This document shows, piece after piece, positions 54,281-64,000 of a DNA stretch of 64,000 bases. Source of the DNA: Sycobia sp. Sy_11 (Eukaryota; Arthropoda; Insecta; Hymenoptera; Epichrysomallidae); the NCBI GenBank assembly GCA_018907035.1, contig JACCIC010000188.1, positions 461,501 to 525,500 of the forward strand. Reading direction: 5' to 3'. A program made the position numbers and the translations under genes. Numbering within the stretch: the stretch's first letter is position 1; every line of letters starts with the position of its first letter. Under the pieces are notes generated by a model, which was not told the DNA's origin, did not search any database, and saw nothing but the letters and a program-made list of their open reading frames with translations.

Positions 54281-55405
54281 CTAGTTTATAGTAATTTTTG
54301 CGTTATTTTTATTAAATAGGATTTTAGCCAACTTGGCTACATCAGACAGGTTCTCGGTCCCTGAACAGAAATTCCTCCATGCTTCTCTTTTAGCAATGTT
54401 TAGTTCTCTTTTGAAATCGCTCATTGTTTTCTTATACATGGACCATTCCTCGGAGTTTTTCCTCGTCTTTACCCTGTTGAAGGCCTTGCGTGCCCTTTTT
54501 CTGAGCGCCTCTAATTTTCGATTCCGCCAGTATGCGCTGTTAGGTTTCAATGGACAGTTGTTTTCGTAGGTTCTGGTAATTGCTGTCTGAACTTTACATA
54601 ATGTCCAGTCTAGTTGAAACTCAGTGCCATATTCTCCTTTAAAATGAGCAATACTTTCACGAAGTTCATCCTCAAATAGTTCCCAATCTGTATCTGTTGG
54701 TTTTCTCCTCGGTTCCATTCTTGTGTTAAGACATTCCAGTTGGAATATTATGTCCTATGGTCCGACATGGATGGTTCTTTTTCCACCTTCCATCCATGTA
54801 TAATACTCCTTGCTTTAACCGATGCTACAGTGAGGTCGAGGACCTCATTTCTGCTAGCTATTATAAAAGTAGGTTCATTTCCTCAGTTGACTATATCCAA
54901 ATGACTTCCGATTAAATCCTCCACAAGGCCTTCCCTCTGGCGTTGATGTCGGTGCTACCCCATGTCACATGATGTGCATTAGCGTCACAGCCAATGATTA
55001 AATCCATATTCGAGCGTCTACTGAACTTAATCGCCTTTCTCATACTGCAGATAGGTATATCCTCATCGTGTGCAAGGTAGACTGAGCAAACTATGATACC
55101 TCGCACTGTCGGTCTTTGCTCTCGATTTCTATCCTGATGGTGGTGCAGTCTCTACAGCTCAGCTCCTGCAACAAAAAATCATTAATTCCCTTGACGAAAA
55201 TGATAACTCTCGCGTTTCAATCTCTGGATCTCACAAAAAGTTCCCCTTTCGCTTTAATACGCTTAATACGTTCCCTCCAAAACCAGGATTTCTGTACAAG
55301 GGCTGTGTGTGTATGTGCCTTTCCCAGGCTTTTCGTTAAAATTGCCGAGGCGCTTTTGGAATGGTGCAAATTTATTTGGGTAAAATGTATCCCCGAAATA
55401 GCCAT
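54281..55405 (-). pseudogene. LINE endonuclease and linker remnant
   Basis: The start of an APE-type endonuclease reads FTQINLHHSKSASAIL (55300-55400, usual QINL-HSK-A). Then MRGIIVCSVYLAHDED and NMDLIIGCDANAHHVTWGST with DINARGKAL (54912-55106), which hold the catalytic Asp-Ala-Asn-Ala-His block. The linker at 54281-54718 has SAYWRNRKLEALRKRARKAF and KREAWRNFCSG. Stops and frameshifts separate the three. The endonuclease would nick the target for integration. Confidence 0.78.
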
Positions 55406-55420
55406 TGAGGATGCTATTTC

Positions 55421-56449
55421 TTAGCTACGTTTTCCGTAGAAATTTCTCCCTTTGCCCCAGCGGTACTTTGCCGAGACAGTAAAGGTAACCGTCTTAATCC
55501 CCACCGAGAGTCTAAGGTTTCTACTTCGGACGGCCTCCATGGATGGTTCATCTAGACCAAGAACAAGACTACCATCGGTAGACCTGTTCATGATCGCCCA
55601 TCTAGATGGATCCACTCCTTTGTTCTGTCTTCGGACCAACTTAAGGAAGTCCGGGACAGATTCTATCTCCGCCGGAATCTTTGTGATTACTTTTGTAATC
55701 TTCAGTTCCTCCGAAGATACTACTCTGACTTTGAGGTTTAAGTTCTCCAGCTTCAAATTCTCAGCCTCCCTTCTCAGCCACGTCTCAGAGTCCCTGTCCT
55801 CGCAGACAAAGATCACTGTTCCCCTTCTGGGAAAGGATTCTTTGAATCTCGGTGCGAAATCGTAATCGTCAATTTCGCAGATTTTCTTCACCACTGCTTT
55901 TTTCAGTGACGTGCAGGTTTCTGCAGGCATTTCCCTACCGAGGTATTCACCACACGTGAGTGTCACTCTAGGCATGTGAGATGCTGCCCCTGTGTACGTA
56001 CCTCCCTTGCGTTTTTTGAGCGGTTTCTTAAGCCCCTGCTCTGTAGACCCAAGGCTGATTAAGGGTCCCCTTTTTACCGAATCAGTGGCTGGAGCAGCCG
56101 AGGCCGACGCAGTCAGTACGGTGAGTGCCCGTCTCTTTTCTGCCTGCCTCCGCTTTCTCCCCGCCCTCGATCTAGGAACAGGTAGGCCTTCCTCTATAGC
56201 TTTCTGTTTTAAGAGTTTCCTTCTCTGTGCTCCACTCAGGTTCCGGTTCATGCCCGCGCCCTCATGTGCACTCGTCTCCCCCTGTTCAGTGACCTGAACA
56301 GGTCTCAGTGCCTCCGAGATGGTTTCTGTCGGTAAAAAAGCCCGACTTTCTTCCACCTCGTGCTCCCTCCCTACTTCCATCTCGATGCTTACGGATTTTT
56401 CCATTTCTGTTCCCACAAGCATTGCGGATATATAGAGTCCACCCGGCAT
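55421..56449 (-). CDS. LINE ORF1 protein, DUF4780-like, open
   Basis: Open for 342 codons from the ATG at 56449 (a GTG three codons upstream is also in frame). The first 170 residues are charged and Ala/Arg-rich (LSGAQRRKLLKQKAIEEG, RSRAGRKRRQAEKRRA). The second half is the DUF4780-like domain: RRGTVIFVCEDRDSETWLRR, then SSEELKITKVITKIPAEIES, VPDFLKLVRRQNKGVDPSRW and GSLVLGLDEPSMEAV. Such ORF1 proteins are thought to bind element RNA and help form the ribonucleoprotein. Full-length openness contrasts with the broken endonuclease behind it (stops at 55217-55405), so the insertion is fairly young or the frame survived by chance. Likely not host-coded. Confidence 0.8.
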   Translation of the reverse strand: MPGGLYISAMLVGTEMEKSVSIEMEVGREHEVEESRAFLPTETISEALRPVQVTEQGETSAHEGAGMNRNLSGAQRRKLLKQKAIEEGLPVPRSRAGRKRRQAEKRRALTVLTASASAAPATDSVKRGPLISLGSTEQGLKKPLKKRKGGTYTGAASHMPRVTLTCGEYLGREMPAETCTSLKKAVVKKICEIDDYDFAPRFKESFPRRGTVIFVCEDRDSETWLRREAENLKLENLNLKVRVVSSEELKITKVITKIPAEIESVPDFLKLVRRQNKGVDPSRWAIMNRSTDGSLVLGLDEPSMEAVRSRNLRLSVGIKTVTFTVSAKYRWGKGRNFYGKRS

Positions 56450-56580
56450 GGGCCGCACTACCGGATAAGGCCTGCAATACGACGGGATTCGGCCTGGTTA
56501 CCCGAAGGAACCGTTTGCGACACAATCACCTTTGTGTTATTCATCCTTCAGCACGGTATCTAACACTTTGGATTAGGGAA

Positions 56581-57230
56581 ATTTAATAATTAGTATAACA
56601 ATAAATTTAATAAATAATAATTAATTAAAAATAGATTAGTATAATAATCAATAATAAAATAATAAATTTCCGTTTATAACAATCTCCATTTTTTTAATAA
56701 AAATTTTCAACAAATAATAATAATAATTACTACTAATAATTAATAATAATAATTCATAACAATAACATTCGCACAGGATTCCTATTTAGATAATAATAAT
56801 ATAAACATTAATATTATGAGTAATATTTATAATTTTTACTATAATATTTATTATTAGTTAAATAAATAAAAAAACGATATTACATCCATACTAAATACAA
56901 ACCAGTAGAAATATGCAATATTTAAATAAATAATATGGATAGTAATATGCTCACCTATATAAATACTATTATGAAAGCAAAATCGACAATTCAATAAATA
57001 ATATCAAAAGTATCGTTATAATAAATAATACAATTATGTTAAATAATAGAAACTTAGCAATTCTATAAATTTTCTACTGAGGACACGCTATAAATAATAA
57101 TAATTATAAGCAATTATTCTTATTCGAGTAATTAGGCTCGCTCTCCCGCACCAAGTCGCACACACGCATAGCACACACTCGCACGCGCCTCACAATCTCC
57201 CGCGAAAATTATACCGAACTTCCCGAATTT
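56581..57230. other. AATAAT-rich stretch, probable gypsy leader
   Basis: AT-rich with many AATAAT steps, then from about 57120 a more balanced patch (CTCGCTCTCCCGCACC). It lies on the expected 3' side of the primer-binding site at 57231-57249 (minus strand), where the untranslated leader of a gypsy element would be. No gag can be seen, because a LINE occupies the DNA beyond. Confidence 0.45.
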
Positions 57231-57249
57231 CGCCCTATGTTGGACGCCA
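57231..57249 (-). promoter_or_regulatory. Gypsy-type primer-binding site
   Basis: On the minus strand an LTR-like end ...CATCGTTACA is followed, after one A, by TGGCGTCCAACATAGGGC, which has the TGGCG start of many gypsy primer-binding sites, where a host tRNA 3' end (CCA) pairs to prime reverse transcription. The tRNA cannot be named from memory with confidence. Confidence 0.6.
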
Positions 57250-57250
57250 T

Positions 57251-57990
57251 TGTAACGATGGTGTTTGCTTACCCTGTAAGTTTCCCCTTACCGTCGTCTT
57301 CAACTTCACCCAGGCAATCCTTCCATACTCTTTCCATACCTGCTCCAACTTCAGCAAGCAATATTCTCGCAGAAAAATTCTAATAAACACGACACCAATG
57401 ACGGTTATTATCAATCTGATCTTCTTCTTCACCGTCCTCTTCGATCTGCTTCCTCGCCGACCAATCGGCACATTCTACGCTGATACGCACCATTTGACTC
57501 GTTTTGTACTGCGTGGTGTCTGTTCTGTGTCCGCGTCGGTGTTTTCGGCTGCCTGCCACATTCTCATTCAAATTTCCCATGGTCCGTATATCTATATATA
57601 TACTGCATCTAATGTGTCGGCTCCTCGCTTAGTGTCGTGTGTGTCGCCGCCCACCTTACCCGGTAGCGAGACCGCCATGTTCACTCAGCTTCGCTACGTT
57701 CTGTTGTTTTACGTCTGCGTGGCTGTTTGTTTTACCGCTATCTCATTATTTTTTCTGTTTTCAGGCCTCGCATCCTTCCTGGTTGAGCTGGAGTGATGAT
57801 GAACTGCTGTGGGTGTCGTGGTTTTTGTTGTGCGGATGTTTTGGTGCTCGCCCAATCTTGTTCGATGCTCTTAACCCCTTCGTCCTCACGTGTTCTCTGC
57901 GCCTCAACCTCTTTACGTGCAGCTCCCTGGAAAGCCTTCATCGGTGCCGCCGTACGCACCGTTTTATATCACGTAATAAGTATCCTTTTT
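57251..57990 (-). repeat. Gypsy 5' LTR, approximate
   Basis: The LTR end GTTACA (plus strand TGTAACGATGG at 57251) adjoins the primer-binding site. The sequence to the right is pyrimidine-rich on the plus strand and GC-richer than the surroundings, and holds TATATATAC near 57590. The far boundary is not identifiable; no second copy is in the window. Hydrophobic plus-strand frames of 132-139 codons here are composition artefacts. Confidence 0.45.
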
Positions 57991-59072
57991 TCTTTTATTT
58001 CTTATTCTTTTCCAACTCAATTTTCTTGGTGGATATTCTCTTGTGCGTATGTCCTTAGTATAGGTTATTTTCGCAATTCTTATTGCATATTTAAAAGTGA
58101 TAAATTCAACCTCGCGTGGATTCCTACTCTAAACTACATTCGACATAAATGACTGCATGCACCGTTTGGATATTAATCGCATCTAAGTGTGAATAGGAAC
58201 GAAACTCGTGTTAGGTTTGGTTCATGAAGTGTACAGTATTCTTAATGAATAGTTCCACCTCCTTCCTGGTAAATTTCTCCTCCGCTATTTATTTTGCGTT
58301 ATTCACTTCTGTGAAACTAGATTATCTATATCAGGCCTTCTGAACTGCCCTGGGGTGAATTCTTCTTTTTTTTTAATACATGCTTCTATTTAAGAAAATT
58401 ATCTATATTTAGAGACGTTCGAAAAGTTAATCTATGCAGAGACATAGAAAGAAACTACCCTTAGCAATTTTGCATTGAAGAAAGAAATGAAAAAAAGAAA
58501 GAAATAAGCAATTCGCCTTCAACAAAGATTAAATTTAGAAATAATTACTAAGAGATTAAATTTAGAAAGTCATTAATAAATTTCGCTTACTATTAAATTA
58601 CTTACTAATTGCAAACTTATTATTGATTCACCGAGTATGATTTTAATTATATTAAATTTGAGCATAGTTTTCACTTCCCTTGCTGTAGTATCTGTGGAAA
58701 ATCTCTCCAAGGAATATAATACAGCATAGGACAACCAATTAAGTTAGTTATATAGTTAGTTTCATCTAGAAATTTTATCGTTTACTGTATTAAAACCAAT
58801 ATTTATTACTTCAGGCGAATTCAATTATTCAAAATTATACATTTTCTTAATCAGATGGTTCTCTACAAAATTTCTATATTTTAGCAGATATCATGTATGC
58901 CAGATACTAACATTGTTATTTGTGATTCCAAAATATATTCAATTATTAACATTTTTTGATGTCCTGTTCTTAACTAGGTTGTGGATCAGTATAGTTTCAG
59001 ACTTACTAGGGTACATCTCTAAATTCCATTTATGATAGTTATGGAGGGTAGAGAGGAGGATAGGAAACTCCG
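57991..59072. other. AT-rich stretch, nothing recognised
   Basis: No gene, repeat or RNA that I can support. A weak ORF at 58000 is a run of Phe-coding codons. Confidence 0.5.
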
Positions 59073-59899
59073 TTAAAAATCGTGTCCAATTATATGATAT
59101 AACTTAACGCCATAATTTGCCGCAATACGGCTACATCCTACAAGGGTGCTCGTTGAATAGCATGCTTTTGAAGGAAAGCAAATGGGGGTATGTAGTGAGC
59201 GTGCCGAAAGGGAAAAAGTTAAAATCTTGTATCGCTCATTCCTAATGACCACCGTGTCAGGATTGAGATCATTACCAAACGTCATACACTTTAGGATGAC
59301 GTAAACAATGAGAAAAAGACGAAGGATGATAGAAAACAATAAAGGCGGATGCTAGTGGGCAGTGTGTCAGTACTCGGAATGCGAGTACGCGTCTGATGCC
59401 GCCAGAAAATTCTTACTGTACAGACATTCTTGCTAGAGTCTTAACCATAGAGCGTCGAGGTTATAGTTCACGTTATAACGGTGAAGGCGGCATTTTCATG
59501 GGGCGATGAACTTTTGGCTACACCAGAAGTATGCCACTGTGGTAGTTGGGTTCACTATCATGCGGCTTCGCCTTGCGTTACTATTTCTAGGCGGATTACA
59601 ACTCGAGTTTCACGTATCATCCCTTCGCACTTTCGTACCGAAGTTACAATCAGGCGTGTCACTCGAGCACTGTACGCTCACCTATGGTATTACAATGCTA
59701 AAATACTCGATTATAATTAGACGTATTGATGTCAGGTTTCTAGCCCGAAGGCTCTTCCGTGTTAAACCTGCCGTCGTTTTCGGGGTTGCTGCTTTGATTA
59801 TAGGGCTTCTGATCGGAGCCATTATGTGTAACAGCATCTTTTCCCGTAGAGTTGGTCAAAAGATAGACATTCGTGCTGAGTTGTGCTGTAATGGTAAAA

Positions 59900-60760
59900 G
59901 GCCCGTTGAATTTTGCAGGAAATTTGACGCTAGTAGATTGCTAGATGAGAGTATGCGATTACGCTGCCACATGCGATCGCCAATCGCGTAGTGTACGTTG
60001 GGATGTCTCGCATTATAATAGCGAGCTCGTTTTGTATATGCATGCTGCTAGCTTTCCGCTTTTACATGGAGATCAGGTAATTTCTCCATGCGCTCTGTCC
60101 AATTCTACAAAGCAGCCTCTTCTTGCGCTAAATATGTATGCTGCTCTTCTTGACGACCATGCGCCTCAGAGGCTAAGGAGTGATGACCCGTGTTGAGGAA
60201 GGCTGGACTTACGCCAGTGGAGTCTTGTACGAATGTATTCTACGCGAACATCAGATCGGCGATGTGTGCATGCCAAGTGCTATGAGACTCCTCAATGATG
60301 GCGATTATCGCGGTAATAAGAGTCTAACGGATCCTTTCTACCGGATTGGCTTAAACGTGGTACTAGGGTATCCTTGAATGGATCACCACATGTTTAGAAA
60401 GAAAATTTGTCGATGATCTTATTTCGCAATTCGGTGCCTTTATCCGATAGGAAAACTTCGGGCATAGCAAAGCGTAAGAATATGTGATCTTTTAACTCGC
60501 GATGAATCGCTTGCGTATTCGCCTTCCATATAGGATACATTCAAACCATCGAGTAAATAGATCCAGGAAGACGAGTAAGTACTCGTATCCTCGGGTAGAT
60601 CGTGGAAACGAACCCATCACATCTCGAGTTGCTGCTACCCAAGGGTGAGTGACTGTTGGATGGCCCATCAGGCCGGCTAGTGCAATCTACTGTACCTTAC
60701 ATTGTTGGCACACGATACAGTCACGGACACATTATGTCACGTCTTTATGCAACGAGGGCT
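59900..60760 (-). pseudogene. gypsy integrase remnant
   Basis: Starting near 60760: VRDCIVCQQCKVQ (zinc-binding Cys pair, HHCC), LMGHPTVTHPWVAATRDVMG, then YPRIRVLTRLPGSIYS-like frames covering the FLDLFTRW region (60560-60640), HRELKDHIFLRFAMPEVFLS and DKGTELRNKIID (60410-60520) with the second catalytic Asp. Further left, WHAHIADLMFA (60260), VSPAFLN, ERMEKLPDLHVKAES and YYNARHPNVHYAIGDRMWQR (60010-60060), the gypsy integrase C-terminus. Frameshifts occur between blocks. It would join element cDNA to the chromosome. Confidence 0.8.
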
Positions 60761-61089
60761 AATAGTATAAGCGCTAGATCCGGGAGAGGGTCGAACAAAA
60801 CAACCGAGGGCAGATGTAACCTGCATTTCGAGAACTGTGCGAGCAGCTGCATAGATCCAAAACTCACCTATGCCTACCTGTATCAACCATTAGGAATATC
60901 GATTGGGGTCGATATCTGTAGCCGAGTCGGCGGAGTCACGGTCGCGATGATCCTCTTTTATAAACAAGAAGGGGCAATCATCGTTACCCAGTTTCTTTGC
61001 AGCTGCAAGCTGATTTTGAGAGGTCTCGGAAAGCGTAGGGACAAGTTGGACCTCGTTTACTCGCCCTTTTTCGAATTTCCCGAACATCG

Positions 61090-61850
61090 GGACAACCGTG
61101 CAAGGTGTAGCTTGGCCAACTATTCTACAAACCCAGAACAGAAACTATGAATCAGGGCCTGCTGCCTGACTTTTATTTCGGCTGCTGAGAGGTTTGCGCA
61201 CAAGCTTTCTTCTAAAGGAAGTCTTTCTCTATGATTTAGGCAAGGTCGACGCTCTGCTCTTACCTACACGCGACAACCTTGGGCGCGAGTTGTAACTGCT
61301 CTGGTGAGTTGTGAGTGACGACGCTGGCTTATAGTTACGCTCCGCATTGAGAACGCATTCGAGTGCAAGATTGATTAGCCGATTTATGCTCATAATCTTC
61401 TTCTGTGGAACTAATTTCTGTATCTCGGGGAGTAGATTTCAGAATATGAGGGTGAGCAGCTTGTTATCCGACCATGGCTCTTCGTACTTATTCAGGATCG
61501 TCAACAAGCAAAACATATATTCGCGTGTTAAATCGAGTTTTGCCTGTATGCGCCGTTGTGCTTTGCCGATGAGTTCAGTTTGGAAACCCCTGCAAGTACT
61601 GTAGCAGCTGCGGACCACGTTGCGAAATACTTTTCATGTGTTCCAATCTTTCCGAGAAAAGTGGTACGAATGCAAGGTAACGCCGTCTAAAACTTCTGTC
61701 ATGCGGCCTCAGGCTACGGCATTGCACAATTTTTTGGAGGAACTCCTAGACGCTTTTTCTGGCACGATCATATCATTATTTTTGTTTAGAATTTTCCTTT
61801 TTGCGAGTTTGTGCATTACACTACTAACTTTGTAATTGTTCAATGTTCAA
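61090..61850 (-). pseudogene. gypsy gag remnant
   Basis: Minus-strand peptides: LIGKAQRRIQAKLDLTREYM, then FCLLTILNKYEEPWSDNKLL, LIFWNLLPEIQK and INRLINLALECVLNAERNY (61330-61580). This fits the capsid C-terminal part of Ty3/gypsy gag (the usual L..NL.P pattern). Frames further right (61620-61830) continue the same homology. To the left the sequence reads SLTTHQSSYNSRP, where a zinc knuckle would be expected, but none is seen. Confidence 0.6.
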
Positions 61851-62126
61851 TCACATTGTCAGAAATCGTTATTGCAGGTATTTGACACACGATTTCAATA
61901 ACTTTATATTTTAACATTGATATATACTTTCAAATTTATAATCATGTAAAAAGCATAAAAGTTTATGAAAAAGCGAAATATTAGCTACTTCGTACAGAAT
62001 TTGATGAGAGGGTTCTCTCTCTGCAACGGTAGCGCTAATGTAGCTATTCTGCGACAGGGTCAGGGATCAATTGCCACCGTCCTATCATTGCTACTACAAT
62101 ACAAAGTTGATAGTAAATGATATATG

Positions 62127-62128
<2 letters not shown>

Positions 62129-62168
<40 letters not shown>
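62129..62168. repeat. (AT)n microsatellite
   Basis: Uninterrupted AT run. Confidence 0.95.
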
Positions 62169-62170
<2 letters not shown>

Positions 62171-62944
62171 TTTTGTGTTAAATAGCACAATGAAACGAGC
62201 TGTTAAATATCATTTGTCAAAAATTAAGGGAACATTGGAAAATTTGAAGGTATTCCTGTAAAAATAATTATTAGCTATGTATTATACTTATTTTTAAAAA
62301 TATTATATAAAGAGACTTATATTTATTTATATTACTTAAATAGTAATATAATTAATTTTAGGGAATAAAACTTAGTTACAATTAAATTTGCTTTTTCATA
62401 GCAAACATAAAACCATCATATAACACCATATTTTTCAATAAATGAAATGCAGTAACACCTTCCATTCTATACTATCGATTACTAAAATATTTACCAGATG
62501 GTTATTCTTTATTTTAGTACATACTATATGCGTGATACCCTATAAAATTGAAAAAAATACAAGTGTTCTCTTACTATGTATCTAATTCAACACAATTTCT
62601 ATTATGGCAATATTATAACGAATTTTAAGCTTGAAATACTAATATTCTTTTTTATGGGTCTATGATATTTTATCATATTTATAACAATAATAAGCTTGTT
62701 TTAAAGGAATTATAGGTCTGGTTAGGAATACTTTGTATAAGTTAAAAAATATGTTTCGTAAAATAAAGTAAAATTAAATGTTTATTTAATAGAAATAATG
62801 TAAATATAATTTACAAGAAATATGTTAAGTTCTCTTGATTATATGTTATATATTACGAGATAACTAAAACGTGTGAAGTAACAAAAATTTATTATTTTAT
62901 TTTTTTAATTTTTACTTTAATTTCATTTTTATTTTATGTTTTAG

Positions 62945-63115
62945 TTGTAATTTTCATTTCAGATGTTACAGGAGTGATTATAAACAAGGACAGTTTGACT
63001 GTCATTAATTAGTATAGTTTATTATAGTATAATGACTGTAAGACCGAGAAAAATATTTATTAATTGAATTCACAACAGTCGACATAAATACAGTTTTCAA
63101 AAACTAGAGTTTTAA
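62945..63115 (+). repeat. Penelope-type terminal repeat fragment
   Basis: Shares TTTCAGATGT..., GGAGTGATTATAAACAAGGA, TGACTGTCATTA, AAAAATATTTATTAATT and ACAGTCGACATAAATACA with the terminal repeats at 33838 and 53415. The hammerhead-bearing first part is absent. Confidence 0.65.
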
Positions 63116-63774
63116 TAATAATGCCATGTATGTGCGAATGAACAAGTGTATGCATATACGTGTGTATGTGTGTGTATACATATTTTCTATTCTGGTTCGA
63201 TTTTGGTAGTTATGCAAGGTTTTGAGCTATGTAGGTCTAATCCATAAAAATGAGGAATTCGGTGTCCAATCACTTCCTAGAGGATGACTAGTGTAATTGG
63301 TATTCGAGTACTAATGCATTCTAATATTTTTGCAATGTAGTAAGAAAATAATGACAAAACATAATTAAATTAAAAAATCGAATATTAAGATTTGCTATTT
63401 TATGAGCTTTTTATTAGTAATTCTATTTTTATTTAAAATTATAATTGTTAATTAATGATCAATCGGATCTTATCCATATAACTAAAATTAATTTTTTACA
63501 AGCTCACTATACTGCTTGGTTATGTAGAGAATACATCGTTATAGTCAATTTATTGATTTTCAAATAATGAAAGGTCTGTTTTATGTATATGTATTTAAGT
63601 GTTTAAAGTGGAATTATTAAATATTTCATATTTTAAGATTCATATTTTACGATATTTTCGAATCTTTATCTCATTCTTTTATTTATTTTGTCTTTTTGGC
63701 TGTAGAGAATGGTTTTAAATATTTATCATATGCTGATCATAAGAACGCTTTTAATATTTATCAAATTACAGGTT

Positions 63775-64000
63775 TTAATTTCCCATAGTAGTAGCATTTT
63801 TTGGACCAATAATCTCACCAATGCTAGTATAAGTGCCTGTAAATAGCCCAAGTACACCAAACATTATTATTAGTACATTCTTCCAAAGCTTCCAATAACA
63901 GGAACCTAAACCATTTTCCTGCTCCCAATTAGTGACCAATTCAATTACCGAAGGAAACATCAGACCGAGAGTTGATAGACAGAGCGCGCCCACTAGCGAA
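63775..64000 (-). CDS. SLC36-type amino acid transporter, terminal exon (partial)
   Basis: The minus-strand frame is open from the window edge to TAA at 63775-63777. It reads SLVGALCLSTLGLMFPSVIE, then ELVTNWEQENGLG, WKLWKNVLIIMFGVLGLFTG and TYTSIGEIIGPKN, then a short tail. This matches the last two transmembrane helices and loop of proton-coupled amino acid transporters (SLC36/PAT; 'pathetic' relatives in insects), which import amino acids across plasma or lysosomal membranes. In this frame the Leu-Val before GAL shows that the coding exon continues beyond 64000, and no start codon is in the window. The stretch is unbroken and has no sign of decay, so it is probably a working host gene. An AATAAA lies about 90 bp downstream. 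Confidence 0.88.
   Translation of the reverse strand, partial: SLVGALCLSTLGLMFPSVIELVTNWEQENGLGSCYWKLWKNVLIIMFGVLGLFTGTYTSIGEIIGPKNATTMGN

Larger units (their letters stand above)
54240..56580 (-). mobile_element. Second LOA-like LINE: ORF1 and endonuclease only
   Basis: Minus strand. The 5' part is well preserved: an open ORF1 (55421-56449), then the endonuclease (54912-55405) and the linker (54281-54718). There is no reverse transcriptase: the sequence ends near 54240. Losing the 3' half is the opposite of the usual 5' truncation of LINEs, so a later deletion or insertion removed it. It is related to the LINE at 48139-52290 but not the same copy, since its ORF1 is longer and better conserved. 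The DNA to the right (56581-57230) is AT-rich and may be the leader of a gypsy element into which this LINE inserted. Confidence 0.78.
59073..61850 (-). mobile_element. Gypsy remnant: gag joined to integrase
   Basis: Minus strand. At the right, gag-type peptides; in the middle and left, integrase. Protease, reverse transcriptase and RNase H are missing, so gag and integrase are brought together by an internal deletion near 60800-61090. The stretch is less AT-rich than its neighbours. The left part (59073-59900) matches no protein that I know; it may hold a 3' untranslated region or LTR. Plus-strand frames such as 59506-59991 are shadows. Confidence 0.75.
61851..63774. other. AT-rich region next to the SLC36 gene
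   Basis: It holds an (AT)n run at 62129-62168 and a piece of the Penelope-type terminal repeat at 62945-63115. The remainder is AT-rich, with no supported genes. The right end (from about 63120) is probably the 3' UTR and flank of the SLC36-like gene, with AATAAA on the minus strand at about 63678-63687. Confidence 0.55.

Noticed and set aside
56308..56586. Plus-strand frames (also 55992-56297 and 55452-55865)
   Set aside because: Antisense shadows of the LINE ORF1.
57398..58058. Two overlapping hydrophobic frames of 132 and 139 codons
   Set aside because: They lie in a pyrimidine-rich LTR-like region beside a primer-binding site. The hydrophobicity follows from base composition, and no family is recognised.
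59506..59991. 161-codon plus-strand frame with a hydrophobic segment
   Set aside because: It is the antisense of gypsy integrase; the minus strand gives recognisable family motifs.

Overview
The window looks like a heterochromatin-like, transposon-saturated stretch of an AT-rich insect genome, most likely a hymenopteran (ant-like). The evidence is the mix of mauritiana-, mellifera- and irritans-like mariners, R1 and LOA/I-like LINEs, a Penelope-like element, gypsy and copia remnants, and two host genes that show only their 3' ends. There are no operons, CRISPR arrays or recognisable RNA genes. Nearly all open frames are decayed transposon coding sequence. I can defend only two host loci: the last two exons of a WDR5 / will-die-slowly homologue (plus strand, 10181-10447) and the terminal exon of an SLC36-type amino acid transporter (minus strand, 63775 to the window edge).

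Layout: 1-3.3 kb holds two gypsy remnants, a pol piece and an unrelated gag piece. 3.7-9.7 kb holds two foldback-like elements built from about 60-bp tandem units, interleaved with four mariners, one of them with an intact 345-residue transposase. 10.2-10.45 kb holds the WDR5 exons. 10.8-12 kb is a copia remnant. 12.6-18 kb holds five mariner copies, including an inverted pair that shares the same inactivating changes. 18.1-22.7 kb holds copia and a second copy of the first gypsy family. 22.7-25.2 kb is an R1-clade LINE with its poly(A) tail. 25.4-26.4 kb is a mariner, followed by about 2.8 kb of AT-rich DNA without recognisable genes. 29.2-33.6 kb holds three mariners, a 277-bp tandem duplication and a third foldback-like array. 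33.8-36.2 kb holds a Penelope-type terminal repeat with a hammerhead-like motif, an LTR and a gag-like piece. 37.8-38.9 kb is copia. 39.1-42.6 kb holds a perfect palindrome, a Tc1 remnant and a complete but internally deleted TTAA-flanked Kolobok-like transposon. 44.2-48.1 kb holds a mariner and copia pol. 48.1-52.3 kb is an almost full-length LOA/I-type LINE. 52.3-53.8 kb is a 5'-truncated Penelope-like element facing an inverted hammerhead-bearing terminal repeat. 54.2-56.6 kb is the 5' half of another LINE with an open ORF1. 57.2 kb has a gypsy primer-binding site and LTR end. 59-61.9 kb is a gypsy gag-integrase remnant. 63.8-64 kb is the SLC36 exon.

Most elements are dead. The exception is the mariner at 5533-6819: matching inverted repeats, TA flanks, an unbroken transposase and an Asp triad at the Mos1 positions. 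Two sibling copies (13716-14996 and 16303-17583) share an internal stop, a 6-base deletion, a substitution and loss of the natural stop, yet each has its own TA flanks. They therefore probably spread using transposase supplied in trans. The less standard signals are the ATGCAT-bounded foldback-like family with 60-bp units and the hammerhead-like motifs of the Penelope terminal repeats.
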